64,000 bases of DNA from Fictibacillus phosphorivorans (GTDB lineage: Bacteria; Bacillota; Bacilli; Bacillales; Fictibacillaceae): NCBI RefSeq assembly GCF_001619875.1, contig NZ_LRFC01000001.1:744001-808000 (forward strand), written 5' to 3'. Of this stretch, positions 16,406-25,123 are shown one piece after another. The notes beneath the pieces are model-generated. The model was not told where the DNA came from. It did no database searches and saw only the letters and a program-made list of their open reading frames with translations. The position numbers and the translations under genes are program-made. The stretch's first letter is position 1, and each line of letters starts with the position of its first letter.

Positions 16406-17412
16406 TTTTGAAAAATTCCTTTTCGAACAATGTAGATGAAGAAGGGCGTTCCGATCAGAGCTGTAACGACTCCAACGGGTGCTTCTTCTGGCATGATGAT
16501 GTAACGTGCACCAATATCTGCTGCAACGAGCATAATTCCACCGATTACAGCAGAATACGGGACAATCCAGCGATGATCACTTCCTACTAGGTATCTTGCA
16601 AAATGCGGAACAACAATTCCTATGAAACTAATGGGTCCAGCGATCGCGACCGATCCGCCAGCTAACAAGATGACCATAAAAGCGGCAGCCAATTTAAAAA
16701 CCACTGTTTTTTGTCCTAAACTTACCGCGACATCTTCACCAAGTGCAAACGCGTTTAACTGACGCGACAATAAGATTGAGATGATCCAAGCCACTGCAAG
16801 TGCCGGCATAACAGCTGCAAGCATAGAAAGTTTTCTTCCTTCTACTGAACCTGCTAACCAAAATAATACTTCATCGAGCGCTTTCTCATTTGTCACGAGC
16901 ATTCCTTGTGTGAGAGAAGCGAAAAGTGCAGCCATTACAGCACCTGCTAACGTTAACTTAACAGGTGTAAGTCCGCCTTTGCCTGCTGAACCGAGTGCGT
17001 ATGCCATCCCTGCTGCAACCGCAGCTCCTAGAAATCCTATCCACATAAACTGTTGAATGGATGAGATTCCGAGAAAAGTAACGCCAAATACTATAAAAAA
17101 ACCAGCCCCGGCATTTACACCAAAGATATCTGGAGATGCAATCGGATTACGAGTGAGCGCTTGCATGAGAACACCGGCAATTCCTAATGATATGCCGACT
17201 GCCATACCAACAAGAGAACGGGGAACTCGAGAAAGCTGAATAATTAAATGTTCGTTTGAGCCGTCAAAAGCGGTGTAAGCTTCTATGGCTTGTTTTAATG
17301 AGGTATTCGTGTAGCCAAGCACAACACTAAATATCATAATGATAAGCGCTAAAATGACACCTAGAATCAAACCTGCTGCTTTGCTTTTATTTCCGTATAA
17401 TATTCCGTTCAT
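16402..17412 (-). CDS. Iron-siderophore ABC permease (FecCD family), first subunit
   Basis: A 336-aa FecCD-family permease with the matching landmarks RVPRSLVGMAVG, LTRNPIASPDIFG and PISFIGIVVPH. It is the first gene of the minus-strand operon, divergent from the substrate-binding lipoprotein, and shares a Fur-controlled intergenic region with it. With the 15362-16405 subunit it forms the membrane channel of a ferric-siderophore importer. Confidence 0.93.
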   Translation of the reverse strand: MNGILYGNKSKAAGLILGVILALIIMIFSVVLGYTNTSLKQAIEAYTAFDGSNEHLIIQLSRVPRSLVGMAVGISLGIAGVLMQALTRNPIASPDIFGVNAGAGFFIVFGVTFLGISSIQQFMWIGFLGAAVAAGMAYALGSAGKGGLTPVKLTLAGAVMAALFASLTQGMLVTNEKALDEVLFWLAGSVEGRKLSMLAAVMPALAVAWIISILLSRQLNAFALGEDVAVSLGQKTVVFKLAAAFMVILLAGGSVAIAGPISFIGIVVPHFARYLVGSDHRWIVPYSAVIGGIMLVAADIGARYIIMPEEAPVGVVTALIGTPFFIYIVRKGIFQK

Positions 17413-17432
17413 GTAGTCCTCTTTTTATATAA

Positions 17433-17447
17433 TGAAAAATATTCTCA
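17433..17447 (-). promoter_or_regulatory. Weak Fur-like box near the permease operon start
   Basis: TGAAAAATATTCTCA resembles TGATAATCATTATCA with several mismatches, 21 bp upstream of the minus-strand operon. Confidence 0.4.
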
Positions 17448-17488
17448 ATTACCAGTTTAAGAGTTAACCTTGCATCTGTCAATGACTT

Positions 17489-17503
17489 TGAAAATCATTA
17501 TCA
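17489..17503. promoter_or_regulatory. Fur box 1 in the siderophore divergent region
   Basis: TGAAAAT-C-ATTATCA differs from the 7-1-7 Fur consensus TGATAAT-N-ATTATCA at one base. It lies just upstream of the -35 of the substrate-binding gene. Confidence 0.8.
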
Positions 17504-17511
17504 TTTGGTTA

Positions 17512-17540
17512 TTGACAACGGATTCAGAACGTAATATGAT
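17512..17540 (+). promoter_or_regulatory. Sigma-A promoter of the siderophore-binding gene
   Basis: Perfect TTGACA (17512-17517), a 17-bp spacer and TATGAT (17535-17540). Confidence 0.85.
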
Positions 17541-17552
17541 ACGAGTTGTAAT

Positions 17553-17567
17553 TGATTATCATTATCA
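17553..17567. promoter_or_regulatory. Fur box 2 in the siderophore divergent region
   Basis: TGATTAT-C-ATTATCA has one mismatch to the Fur consensus and sits at the expected transcription start, so Fur bound here would block the promoter. Confidence 0.82.
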
Positions 17568-17601
17568 GTTACGCAAATAGAAAAGGGGAGAGAAAAACAG
17601 A

Positions 17602-18561
17602 ATGAAAAAGATTACATACAAATGGCTTGCGTTTGCAGCTGTTCTAACTCTTATGTTTGCATTAGCAGCTTGCGGCGGAAAAGATAAAACGAAAGAAGAA
17701 GAAAAATCAGAAGGAGCTTCGGCTTCTTATAAAGTAGAACATGCAATGGGTACTACAGAAGTAAAAGAAAACAAACGTGTTGTGGTTTTGACAAATGAAG
17801 GTACTGAAGCCGTTCTTGCTTTAGGTGTAAAACCAGTTGGTGCGGTTAAATCATGGTTGGGTGATCCTTGGTATGACCACATTAAGGGTGATATGGAAGG
17901 CGTAGAAGTAGTCGGTGACGAGAGTGCGGTAAACGTTGAGAAGATTGCAGCTCTAAAGCCAGACTTAATTATTGGAAATAAAATGCGTCAAGAAAAACAA
18001 TATGATGAATTGAACAAAATTGCACCAACAGTTTTCGCGGAAGACCTTCGCGGTGACTGGAAGATTAACTTCGCGCTTTATGCAAAAGCATTAAATAAAG
18101 AAGAAAAAGGTAAAGAGGTATTGGCGGCATTTGACAAGCGTATTGAGGAGTTCAAAAATGAAGCGGGCGATAAGCTGAAGACTGAAGTATCAATGGTGCG
18201 CTTCATGCCAGGAAAATCCCGTATTTATCACCAAGATTCTTTCTCTGGTGTTATTTTAAAGCAGATTGGCTTTGCTCGCCCTGGTGATCAAAACAAACCT
18301 GACTTCGCTGAAGAAGTAACTCAAGAGCGCATTCCTGAAATGAATGGTGATATGATGTTCTACTTCACATATGAAGCAGGGGACGGAAAAGCGACTGAAA
18401 CGGAAAAAGAATGGACGAACAACCCGCTTTGGGGAAATTTAGAAGTGGTTAAAGCTGGTAATGCACATAAAGTAGATGATGCAATCTGGAACACAGCTGG
18501 CGGTGTTAAAGCGGCGAACTTAATGCTTGATGACCTTGAGAAATATTTCTTAGAAAAATAA
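17602..18561 (+). CDS. Iron-siderophore substrate-binding lipoprotein (FeuA/FecB-like)
   Basis: A 319-aa cluster A-II binding protein. Lipobox ALAAC (Cys24) follows a basic signal; the Fhud/FecB fold covers about 45-319, with the family pattern KRVVVLTNEGTEAVLALGVKPVG at the first strand, ALKPDLIIGNKM, and a C-terminal helix ending LDDLEKYFLEK. It captures a ferric siderophore and hands it to the divergent permease pair. The ligand cannot be named. It has its own Fur-overlapped promoter and a terminator downstream. Confidence 0.93.
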   Translation: MKKITYKWLAFAAVLTLMFALAACGGKDKTKEEEKSEGASASYKVEHAMGTTEVKENKRVVVLTNEGTEAVLALGVKPVGAVKSWLGDPWYDHIKGDMEGVEVVGDESAVNVEKIAALKPDLIIGNKMRQEKQYDELNKIAPTVFAEDLRGDWKINFALYAKALNKEEKGKEVLAAFDKRIEEFKNEAGDKLKTEVSMVRFMPGKSRIYHQDSFSGVILKQIGFARPGDQNKPDFAEEVTQERIPEMNGDMMFYFTYEAGDGKATETEKEWTNNPLWGNLEVVKAGNAHKVDDAIWNTAGGVKAANLMLDDLEKYFLEK

Positions 18562-18578
18562 TAGTTGTTTTAAGAGGG

Positions 18579-18607
18579 AGGGAAGCGAGCATTTCGCTTC
18601 CTTTTTT
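18579..18607 (+). terminator. Terminator after the siderophore-binding gene
   Basis: GGAAGCGA-GCATT-TCGCTTCC followed by TTTTTT. Confidence 0.92.
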
Positions 18608-18638
18608 GTGAATGGCAGTTTCATTGATGCTTTTAAAG

Positions 18639-18660
18639 TAGTTGATTTCCGTTGCAGGTT
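18639..18660. repeat. Dispersed repeat, short fragment D
   Basis: AGTTGATTTCCGTTGCAGGTT matches the terminal block of the repeat copy at 23766. The rest of the 18.6-18.9 kb gap shows no gene. Confidence 0.6.
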
Positions 18661-18927
18661 TACTGTAACTTCCGCACAGTGAAAAGCCTATATTCCTCTT
18701 TGCACGCGTGTTCTTCTAGATTGCGCGCATGTTTGTTAAATTCACGTGCGGTTAAAGCATTTTTGCACGTACAGCACATTCTTCACACCTCTCCAATTGT
18801 CAGGTTGTCACCAGATTTACATTGCGTAACTGCAACCTTCCTTGATGCTTCAACTAGTGATCGTTTTTGATGTGAAACTTGCTTATAATGAATGTAAAAA
18901 GATAGAAATTATAGGGGTAGAAACATT

Positions 18928-20143
18928 ATGAAGTTATCTGGGGAAATTTTTCGCAATAAAAGCTTTCTTTACTTTTGGTTAAGTTCGATTTTAACAGCAA
19001 TGGGCGACAGTATTTTTATGATTACACTCATGTGGCTGCTCGTTCAATTATCAGGATCACCTGTTATTGTAGGAACATACATATTGCTTGTTACACTAAC
19101 AAAGTTTTCTTTTATTCTTTTTGGTGGAGCAGTTGTTGACCGGTTTTCAGTCAGAAGACTCCTTATCGGTTCGGCTATTGGAAGAGGGGCTATTTTGCTT
19201 CTTCTGTTTATTGTTATCGCTAACGCAAATCCGCCGATCTATTTTTTTTACATGACAGGTGTACTATTTGGACTGATTGATGCGATCAGTGAGCCAGCGG
19301 GTATTACCTTTAGAACACGTCTTGTACCTGAAAAGCATTACACACAATCAATGAGCCTTATTATGATGGCAGGACAGGCTTCTGGAGTAGCTGGTCCTCT
19401 ATTAGGTGCTATGCTTTATGCCATTTATGGTGCCAAAATGGCTTTTTTGATCAATGCAGTGGCATTCTTCGTGGCTGCTGGTTTATTTCTTTTTATAAAA
19501 GTAAAAGAGGACGAAAATGAAGTAGAGCATTCTTCTTTTTTTGCTGGTATTAAAGAAGGATTCATGTTTTTTATCCATGCACCTGTACTTGCCGCTATGG
19601 CAGTATTTGCGTTCTTTGCTAACGCAGCTGTTGGTGCAGTGATGGTCAGCTTGCCATTCCTTATGAAAGATTTAGACTTTGGCATTAAAGGGTATGGATG
19701 GGCACAAACGTCGCTTGCAGTTGGAAGCGTGTTTGCAGCCGTCGTATTTTCTTTATTCGTCATCCAAAAACCAAAACCATATATGACACTATTAACTTGT
19801 TTTCTACAGGGTGCCTGCATTGTTTCTATAGGTTTTTTCTCTAGGGAATTAGCCGTTTTGTTATTGCTTCTTTCCTTTGTAGGCTTTTTTGAAGCAGCGG
19901 TTAACGTCATTGCCCCAAGCGTAAATCATGCTCTTATTCCTCCAAAACTGTTTGGCCGTGTTATTGGTTATTATTATGGGGATTTCTGAACCGATCGCAG
20001 CAGGAACTGCAGGTCTTCTTATTGAGAAAATAGGAGCAGCTGATGTTTTTGTCTGGGGAGGATCAATGGAAATGTTAGTAGCATTAGTTGTGTTTTCATT
20101 TCCGTTCATACGCAACTTTAAACCAGAAGAGAAGCGTTCTTAA
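18928..20143 (+). pseudogene. MFS transporter, frameshifted near its 3' end
   Basis: A major facilitator protein of the macrolide-efflux/MdtG-like type. The first frame gives 353 aa with about ten helices and stops at 19989 just after FGRVIG. Removing one T from the GGTTATTATTATGGGG run at about 19966-19980 restores FGRVIG-IIMGISEPIAAGTAG, which continues to a stop at 20143 and gives a normal length of about 404 aa with the last two helices and a basic tail. The natural reading is a one-base insertion: a real frameshift, a sequencing error or, less likely, recoding. Membrane insertion of the truncated form is doubtful. Confidence 0.85.
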
Positions 20144-20248
20144 TTTGTACACATTTTGTCTACAGAACTGCCATATTTTTTCCAAGGGAATAAAAGAATT
20201 AAACATAATGTATAAGTAAGAAATAAATTTATTCCTGGAGGTTTTTAA

Positions 20249-20671
20249 ATGAATAAAAAACCGTCTTTTGAAAAGGAAATACAAAAACGCGAGATCTTAA
20301 TGAAGGACGAGCAAACAAATGCTTGGTATTACGAAGATCATATAACAGCAATAGTGAACCGTTCGAAAAAAGAAGGAGCTTTTGACGATCTAGTAGGGTT
20401 TGGCAAACCATTGCAGCTGGATCAAGACCTTGTCTACAATCCGGAAAAGCGTCTTCATAAAATTATGAAAGATAATCATATATTGCCAAGCTGGGTGAAA
20501 CTTGGTCAAGAGATAGACGTATTAAAAGAAGAACTTAAAACATATACGGTTGAATATAACATCAAAAAAACAGTAGAAACCATTAACCAAAAAGTGTTTC
20601 AGCATAACTTGACTTGTCCGCCCACTGCTCAACGGATGAAAGTTAAACTGGAGGACATTTTGAAAAAATAA
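20249..20671 (+). CDS. DUF1992 (DnaJ-homologue C28-conserved) domain protein
   Basis: A 140-aa cytosolic protein matching DUF1992: the conserved opening DHITAIVNRSKKEGAFDDLVG-GKPL and the middle ILPSWVKLGQEID are present, followed by a helical tail. The domain is shared with eukaryotic DNAJC28, but no J-domain is present here and the molecular role is unknown. CTGGAGG precedes the ATG. The next gene starts 11 bp downstream, so the two may be co-transcribed. Confidence 0.87.
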   Translation: MNKKPSFEKEIQKREILMKDEQTNAWYYEDHITAIVNRSKKEGAFDDLVGFGKPLQLDQDLVYNPEKRLHKIMKDNHILPSWVKLGQEIDVLKEELKTYTVEYNIKKTVETINQKVFQHNLTCPPTAQRMKVKLEDILKK

Positions 20672-20682
20672 TTGGAGGGTGT

Positions 20683-21057
20683 ATGTCGAAAATAAGTACG
20701 TTAAATGCAGAACATTACAAATGGGGAGATGCATGTGATGGATGGCACCTTCTTAAGCAAGATGACTTAAGTATCATTCATGAAAAAATGCCCCCTCAAT
20801 CAGCTGAAGTCAGACATTATCACGTGTTTTCACGCCAATTTTTCTTTATATTAAACGGAGAGCTCCTCATTGAAAAAGACGGAGAAGAAATACAGCTTGG
20901 TGTTCATCAAGGAATAGAAATACCGGCAGGAACATCTCATCAAATTCGTAATGAATCAGCTCACCCTGCTGAGTTTCTTGTAACATCTCAGCCGCCTGCT
21001 CATGGAGACAGAGTAGTGGTAAAAAAAGTAAAAAGCATCAGTACGGTGACCCTTTAA
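20683..21057 (+). CDS. Cupin-domain protein
   Basis: A single-domain cupin of 124 aa. Cupin motif 1 is seen around VRHYHVFSRQFFFILNGEL (H-x-H... and a late Glu) and motif 2 around GIEIPAGTSHQIRNES with the third His, so the metal site appears largely intact. Single cupins of this type include sugar-binding, dioxygenase-like and regulatory proteins; no substrate is suggested by neighbours. GGAGG lies four bases before the ATG. A terminator closes the pair with the DUF1992 gene. Confidence 0.87.
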   Translation: MSKISTLNAEHYKWGDACDGWHLLKQDDLSIIHEKMPPQSAEVRHYHVFSRQFFFILNGELLIEKDGEEIQLGVHQGIEIPAGTSHQIRNESAHPAEFLVTSQPPAHGDRVVVKKVKSISTVTL

Positions 21058-21078
21058 TTTTTAAAAGGGTCTTTTTTT
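21049..21078 (+). terminator. Terminator after the cupin gene
   Basis: ACCCTTTAA / TTAAAAGGGT hairpin followed by a T run. Confidence 0.85.
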
Positions 21079-21149
21079 GTCTTTAATATCTTTTGTCATG
21101 CCTGCTCAATAAAAGGGAAAGATAGTAAAAAAACAATTGGAGCTACTAG

Positions 21150-22085
21150 ATGCTTAAATATGTAAAAGCCACAAATAAAACAGAGAGAATTGAACATTTT
21201 GAAATACCGGAACAAAACAATACACTTTGGATGTTCTATTCTTCAGCAAAAGAAATGATGAGCGATGGTATTTTACAGCAAATACAGCTGCATCCATTGG
21301 CAAGAGCTGCGTTTACCAGCTTTTCAGAGCATCCTCAAATCAATGTTTACGCAAACCATGCTGTTGTTTCTACGTTTTATTTAGAGACAGAGTGCCTTGA
21401 ACCAGTAAGAATTAATCTGTTGATAGGTGACAGCTACTTAATTGCATTGTCTGAGCGCGAGATTCCATTTAGGGAACGTCTCGTAAAAGACTTTTCAGAA
21501 AATCCTGAGCATATGGAACACGTGAGCTATATGCTGTACTATTTCATGAAAGATATTGTTAATTCTTATTTAGAAGTTGTTGATCAGCTGTCAAATGAGT
21601 TCTTAATGCTTGAGAAAAGTGTTTTCATTGATCCACAAAAAAGGGAAATCGGCAGAGATGTCTATCGGTGGAAAAGCCGCTTGCATAAGCTTAGGCAATA
21701 CGTTGAAGCAGAAGAGAGTATCATCCAAAAGATGGGGCATGATGACTTCGAATACGCGAATGAGGAGTCGGGATTTTACTTTAAAGACCTGCTTTCCTCT
21801 TTCTCTAGAGTTACAGCAGCTTTTGACAGTTTTAAAGAAAATCTGCAAGGGATCTTAGACCTTCAAATGTCTTTAAAATCTGACCATATGAACACCATTA
21901 TGAAAACTCTGACGCTCGTTAGCGCTGTCTTTATTCCACTCACATTTTTAGCAGGACTATACGGAATGAACTTTGAATATATGCCAGAACTAAAATGGCA
22001 TTACGGCTATTTTTCAATGTTAATCCTGTGCATCGTCATGGCAGTGCTCATCATTGGGTACTTTAAGATAAAAAAATGGTGGTAA
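21150..22085 (+). CDS. CorA-family magnesium/divalent cation channel
   Basis: A 311-aa CorA-like protein. A long cytosolic funnel domain (about 1-250, with the extended stalk helix) precedes two C-terminal membrane helices. The signature GMN occurs in LYGMNFEYMPEL, followed by the usual acidic/aromatic periplasmic loop and the basic KIKKWW end. It imports Mg2+, perhaps also Co2+ or Ni2+. An MgtE-type importer lies at 48494. GGAG lies seven bases before the start. Confidence 0.93.
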   Translation: MLKYVKATNKTERIEHFEIPEQNNTLWMFYSSAKEMMSDGILQQIQLHPLARAAFTSFSEHPQINVYANHAVVSTFYLETECLEPVRINLLIGDSYLIALSEREIPFRERLVKDFSENPEHMEHVSYMLYYFMKDIVNSYLEVVDQLSNEFLMLEKSVFIDPQKREIGRDVYRWKSRLHKLRQYVEAEESIIQKMGHDDFEYANEESGFYFKDLLSSFSRVTAAFDSFKENLQGILDLQMSLKSDHMNTIMKTLTLVSAVFIPLTFLAGLYGMNFEYMPELKWHYGYFSMLILCIVMAVLIIGYFKIKKWW

Positions 22086-22115
22086 GTTTGTATATTTACA
22101 ATGTGAACCCTTCTT

Positions 22116-22169
22116 AAATGTGGCTAACTGCCAGCCCGTGGAAATCGAAAACCAGCAACGGAATTCAAC
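22116..22169 (+). repeat. Dispersed repeat, degenerate fragment E
   Basis: AATGTGGCTAACTGCCAGCCCGTGG... followed by GCAACGGAATTCAAC is a diverged copy of the right half of the repeat at 2479-2605. It accounts for the long in-frame extension upstream of the gene at 22255. Confidence 0.6.
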
Positions 22170-22254
22170 AATCTTTAAAAAAACAAATGACAAAACAAAA
22201 CGGCCACATAAAAAACAACAAGACGCGGAAAATAAGGAAAAGGAGGCGGCACGC

Positions 22255-22587
22255 ATGGAAAAAAGGCCTTACTATATAAACGTAGAGTCAGGTGAAATTC
22301 TGCCAGTAAAAACAGCTTCAACTTTTCAGTTTGAAATTTCTGCATCTGATGAAGATGTTAGAAAGCTTGCTAAAATGTTTGATGAAATGGAGAGTACGGC
22401 AAATGATACATTTGTTCGTTCACATCTTCCTTATGTACCATATTCCAATGATCCGGATAACGACAGATATGATGTGAAGCTAAGAGAAGTTTATAAGCTG
22501 ATTCATGATTTAGGGCAGGAAGAAACACGGAATTTCATAGAGACCATGAGCAATTGGAATCAAGTAAAAAGGCCAGAGAATGAATAA
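22255..22587 (+). CDS. Uncharacterised small protein (110 aa)
   Basis: Not recognised by function. Soluble and acidic, with a core that alternates helices and an ordered loop (FVRSHLPYVPYSNDPDNDRYD). A perfect AAGGAGG lies seven bases before ATG 22255; a longer frame back to 22120 runs through repeat debris and has no site. A terminator overlaps its end. The sequence looks like a Bacillus-conserved hypothetical. Confidence 0.75.
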   Translation: MEKRPYYINVESGEILPVKTASTFQFEISASDEDVRKLAKMFDEMESTANDTFVRSHLPYVPYSNDPDNDRYDVKLREVYKLIHDLGQEETRNFIETMSNWNQVKRPENE

Positions 22588-22602
22588 TCTCTTGGCCTTT
22601 AC
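22568..22602. terminator. Terminator between convergent genes 22255 and 22607
   Basis: AAGGCC-AGAGA / TCTCT-TGGCCTT stem with a nine-base loop spanning the stop codon, followed by TACTTTATT. Confidence 0.8.
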
Positions 22603-22606
22603 TTTA

Positions 22607-22825
22607 TTAATAAACGAAATAGGCAATGTAAATCATAATCGCTATCACGACCGTAAAAGCGATTAATGCTATGAAGATGGGATTTAGAACGGCTGTATGT
22701 CTCGTAACAGCAGCGTTTACTTTATCTTGGGTATATGTCTTTTGTTTTCTTCCAATTTGAATCGTCCACCAAAGTCCTCCTGCAGCAACAAGGACAGACA
22801 ACAAAATCAGGATTAGTGTCAACAA
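22607..22825 (-). CDS. Small two-helix membrane protein (72 aa)
   Basis: Not recognised. Two hydrophobic helices (about 1-22 and 47-72) flank a short basic loop (RKQKTYTQDKVNAAVTRH), which should be cytosolic by the positive-inside rule. AAGGAGTG lies upstream of the start. Confidence 0.75.
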   Translation of the reverse strand: MLTLILILLSVLVAAGGLWWTIQIGRKQKTYTQDKVNAAVTRHTAVLNPIFIALIAFTVVIAIMIYIAYFVY

Positions 22826-22870
22826 TCGTTTTCACTCCTTCAATTATGGTTTGTCCTAGTTTTTGTGGAT

Positions 22871-23539
22871 TTAGTGTGTTTCATGCATAACAGAAGAATG
22901 TTCATGTAATGATTCAAGGCGGTGAAGTTCTTTTTTCACTAGCTCTAAAATGCGTTGTTGATCGTGCTTGTCAAAAATATTGTACTGATCACTTTCAATT
23001 CTCAATACCGCCGTCTTGTTGTAAGCGGAAATCCAGTCTTTATATTTTGCATGAAGCGTTTTGTAATAAGCGAATAACTCAGGATTTTCATCCACTTGTT
23101 CATAAGAGCGGCCTCTTTGTCGGATGCGGCTCAAAACTGTATCCAAATCACTGTCCAAATATACAAGTAAATCAGGACGTGATTTTGGCGTTTTATCGAT
23201 CTCATTCATCATGGTTTCAAGTAGGTCTTTGTAAGTATCGAATTCAAGCTGTGTCATATTGCCAGAATCAAAATTAAGTTCTGCAAAGATTAAGTCTTCA
23301 TATAGACTGCGATCAAGAACATTATCAGGACTTGTTCGCGCTTGGCGAATGGTTTTAAAGCGTGTATTTAGGAAATAAATTTGAAGCGGGAAAGCCCATC
23401 GCTTCGGGTTTTTGTAATAATCGGGTAAAATAGGGTTGTCAACAACGCTCTCGTAAAAAATCTCGCTGCCAAGCTGATCACTTAGAAACTCAGCATATGT
23501 GGACTTACCTGTACCGATCATACCTGCCATTAAAATCAC
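22871..23539 (-). CDS. Deoxynucleoside kinase (dAK/dGK family)
   Basis: A 222-aa P-loop kinase that phosphorylates deoxynucleosides in nucleotide salvage. Walker A is GMIGTGKST (6-14), the DRSLYED motif (about 77-83) is the ERS-type catalytic segment of the family, and RIRQRGRSYE is the Arg-rich lid. Bacillus has two such enzymes (dGK and dCK/dAK); only one is seen here, so base specificity is open. Start is GTG 23539 with GGAGG seven bases upstream. Confidence 0.9.
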   Translation of the reverse strand: MILMAGMIGTGKSTYAEFLSDQLGSEIFYESVVDNPILPDYYKNPKRWAFPLQIYFLNTRFKTIRQARTSPDNVLDRSLYEDLIFAELNFDSGNMTQLEFDTYKDLLETMMNEIDKTPKSRPDLLVYLDSDLDTVLSRIRQRGRSYEQVDENPELFAYYKTLHAKYKDWISAYNKTAVLRIESDQYNIFDKHDQQRILELVKKELHRLESLHEHSSVMHETH

Positions 23540-23765
23540 GGTATATCCTCCGTTTCAATTCGTTACTTATGTAAGGAATAAAAATAAAAAATCTATATAT
23601 AGTATGTAGGGCTTTAGAGCCTTTCTAAATATATCATGTAAAACAAAAGGTGAACAGAGGTTGTTTGAACCTTCTTGTTCAGATTTCTAATAGAATAAAA
23701 TCAGACAAGCAGCGAACCAGTCATATAAAAGGGCTGTTTTCGTAAACTTTGATGTTAGTGGAAGT

Positions 23766-24018
23766 GGTTGATTTCCGTTTCAGGTGTTCGTTTTCCGCGG
23801 GACAGGCGGTGAGCCACATTCGTACGTGTCACTCTTAAGTGTCTCACCTGTCTAGTTGCAGTGGCTAGCCCCTCGAGGTCAAAAGCTGAACGGCCAAGAA
23901 GGCAAAGTGCGCCTTCCTTACCGTTCACCTTTTGCTTGTCGGGGCTGAACGAGCCACTTCCACTTTTCAGACTGCCCGCCTGTCCCACAGGAGTCTCACA
24001 CCTTGCACTCCAATCAAT
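23766..24018 (-). repeat. Dispersed repeat, copy B, split by a structured insert
   Basis: The outer parts (23766-23850 and 23975-24018) match the reverse complement of copies A and C, joined exactly at CACCTG|CCCGCCTGTCC. Between them lies an unrelated block of about 124 bp (23851-23974), itself strongly self-complementary: a long hairpin around CAAAAGCTGAACGG / CCGTTCACCTTTTG with an AAGGC/GCCTT tip, and outer AGCCCC/GGGGCT arms. ORFs across it are artefacts. This explains most of the 585-bp gap. Confidence 0.85.
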
Positions 24019-24124
24019 AATCATAGAAGACAACATTCGGAAGCAACAATCTTTTAGAAAACAGCGTTAAAAAATGACCGATCAACTCAGCTATTCATAA
24101 AATAGAGGCGTAAAGGGGATTAAA

Positions 24125-24757
24125 ATGACGATTAAAATTAAAGTATACTCAGATTTTGTATGTCCGTATTGCTATTTAGCAGAAATACCACTGCTTGAAG
24201 CAACAAAAGATAAAGATGTCGATATTGAGTGGATGCCGTACGAACTGCGTCCATATCCACAAGAAACATTAAAACCAGAAGGCGACTATTTACAAAGATC
24301 ATGGCAGGAATCGGTGCAGCCTCTTTCGAAAAAAATGGGGATTCAAATGATACTGTCGGATGTCTCACCTCAGCCACATACACATTTTGCACATGAAGGT
24401 CTGCTTTTCGCGAAAAGACATGGTAAGGAAAAAGAATATTCACATCAAGTTTTCAAGGCTTTCTATCAAAAAGGAAAAAATATTGGAGAAGTTAGCGTAC
24501 TTCGAGAGATTGCTGAAGAAGTAGGTCTTGATGGAGAAACATTTCAACAAGCTTTGGAGTCGCGACAATTTAAAAGCGAAAGAGAATCGTATTTAAAGCA
24601 AGCGAACGAAGAATTGCAAATTAAAGCTGTTCCTACCATTTTTATCGGTGACCGCGTATTAAAAGGCCTTCATCCTCAGGCAAATATTGAACGAGCTTTA
24701 AGAGGAGCCATTCGAGATGCGAAGTTTGAGTTTTGTGAAGGTGACGAATGCGAATAA
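24125..24757 (+). CDS. DsbA-family oxidoreductase (FrnE-like)
   Basis: A 210-aa cytosolic thioredoxin-fold protein with a C-P-Y-C active site (residues 14-17 in DFVCPYCYLAE), a helical insertion, and the cis-Pro loop in KAVPTIFIGD. This matches the FrnE/2-hydroxychromene-2-carboxylate isomerase-like DsbA subgroup, associated with oxidative stress resistance. No signal peptide is present. A CD pair near the C-terminus (EGDECE) is an extra cysteine. AAAGGGG precedes the ATG. Confidence 0.9.
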   Translation: MTIKIKVYSDFVCPYCYLAEIPLLEATKDKDVDIEWMPYELRPYPQETLKPEGDYLQRSWQESVQPLSKKMGIQMILSDVSPQPHTHFAHEGLLFAKRHGKEKEYSHQVFKAFYQKGKNIGEVSVLREIAEEVGLDGETFQQALESRQFKSERESYLKQANEELQIKAVPTIFIGDRVLKGLHPQANIERALRGAIRDAKFEFCEGDECE

Positions 24758-24763
24758 TTCAGT

Positions 24764-24807
24764 AAAAAAGAGCGCTATGAAGGATTTCCTTCTTAGCGCT
24801 CTTTTTT
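24764..24807 (+). terminator. Terminator after the DsbA-family gene
   Basis: AAAAAAGAGCGCTA / TAGCGCTCTTTTTT with a 16-base loop. Confidence 0.9.
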
Positions 24808-24960
24808 GTTCTTAACAATGAAAAAAGGGGGTTGTTGATAGGGATGTCTATAATATAGCAAGACCATAAAAAAAATGGACGAATATGTGAATTTTTTGAT
24901 AAACGTTATCACTTTGTGACAAAGTCGCGCTGACGGACTGAAGTCTTTCCAATATAAAAG

Positions 24961-24989
24961 AAAAAAGCCCATTAGGGGAGGGCTTTTTT
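24961..24989. terminator. Second terminator-like hairpin in the gap
   Basis: AAAAAAGCCC / GGGCTTTTTT between 24758 and 25123, with no gene directly upstream; it could attenuate the MFS gene or be a remnant. A palindrome ACTTTG-TGA-CAAAGT lies at 24911-24925. No gene is seen in this 366-bp gap. Confidence 0.6.
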
Positions 24990-25123
24990 CGGGAAAGGGG
25001 GGTACACCATTATAAGACGAATGAAAAGTAAATAAGTTTCAAAAATTGTAAATATTCTTTTCTATCTTTTTAAAAAAATGATAAAGTAGAAAAACAGAAA
25101 GAGAAGAGAGAAGGAATAGATCG

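Noticed and set aside
18652-18870. Plus-strand 72-codon frame after the siderophore-binding gene
   Set aside because: Starts inside a repeat fragment, is rich in Cys and Ser in no pattern, and has no ribosome site.
23755-24070. Open frames on both strands across 23.8-24.1 kb
   Set aside because: They run through the dispersed repeat and its inserted hairpin; mirrored composition explains the open frames.
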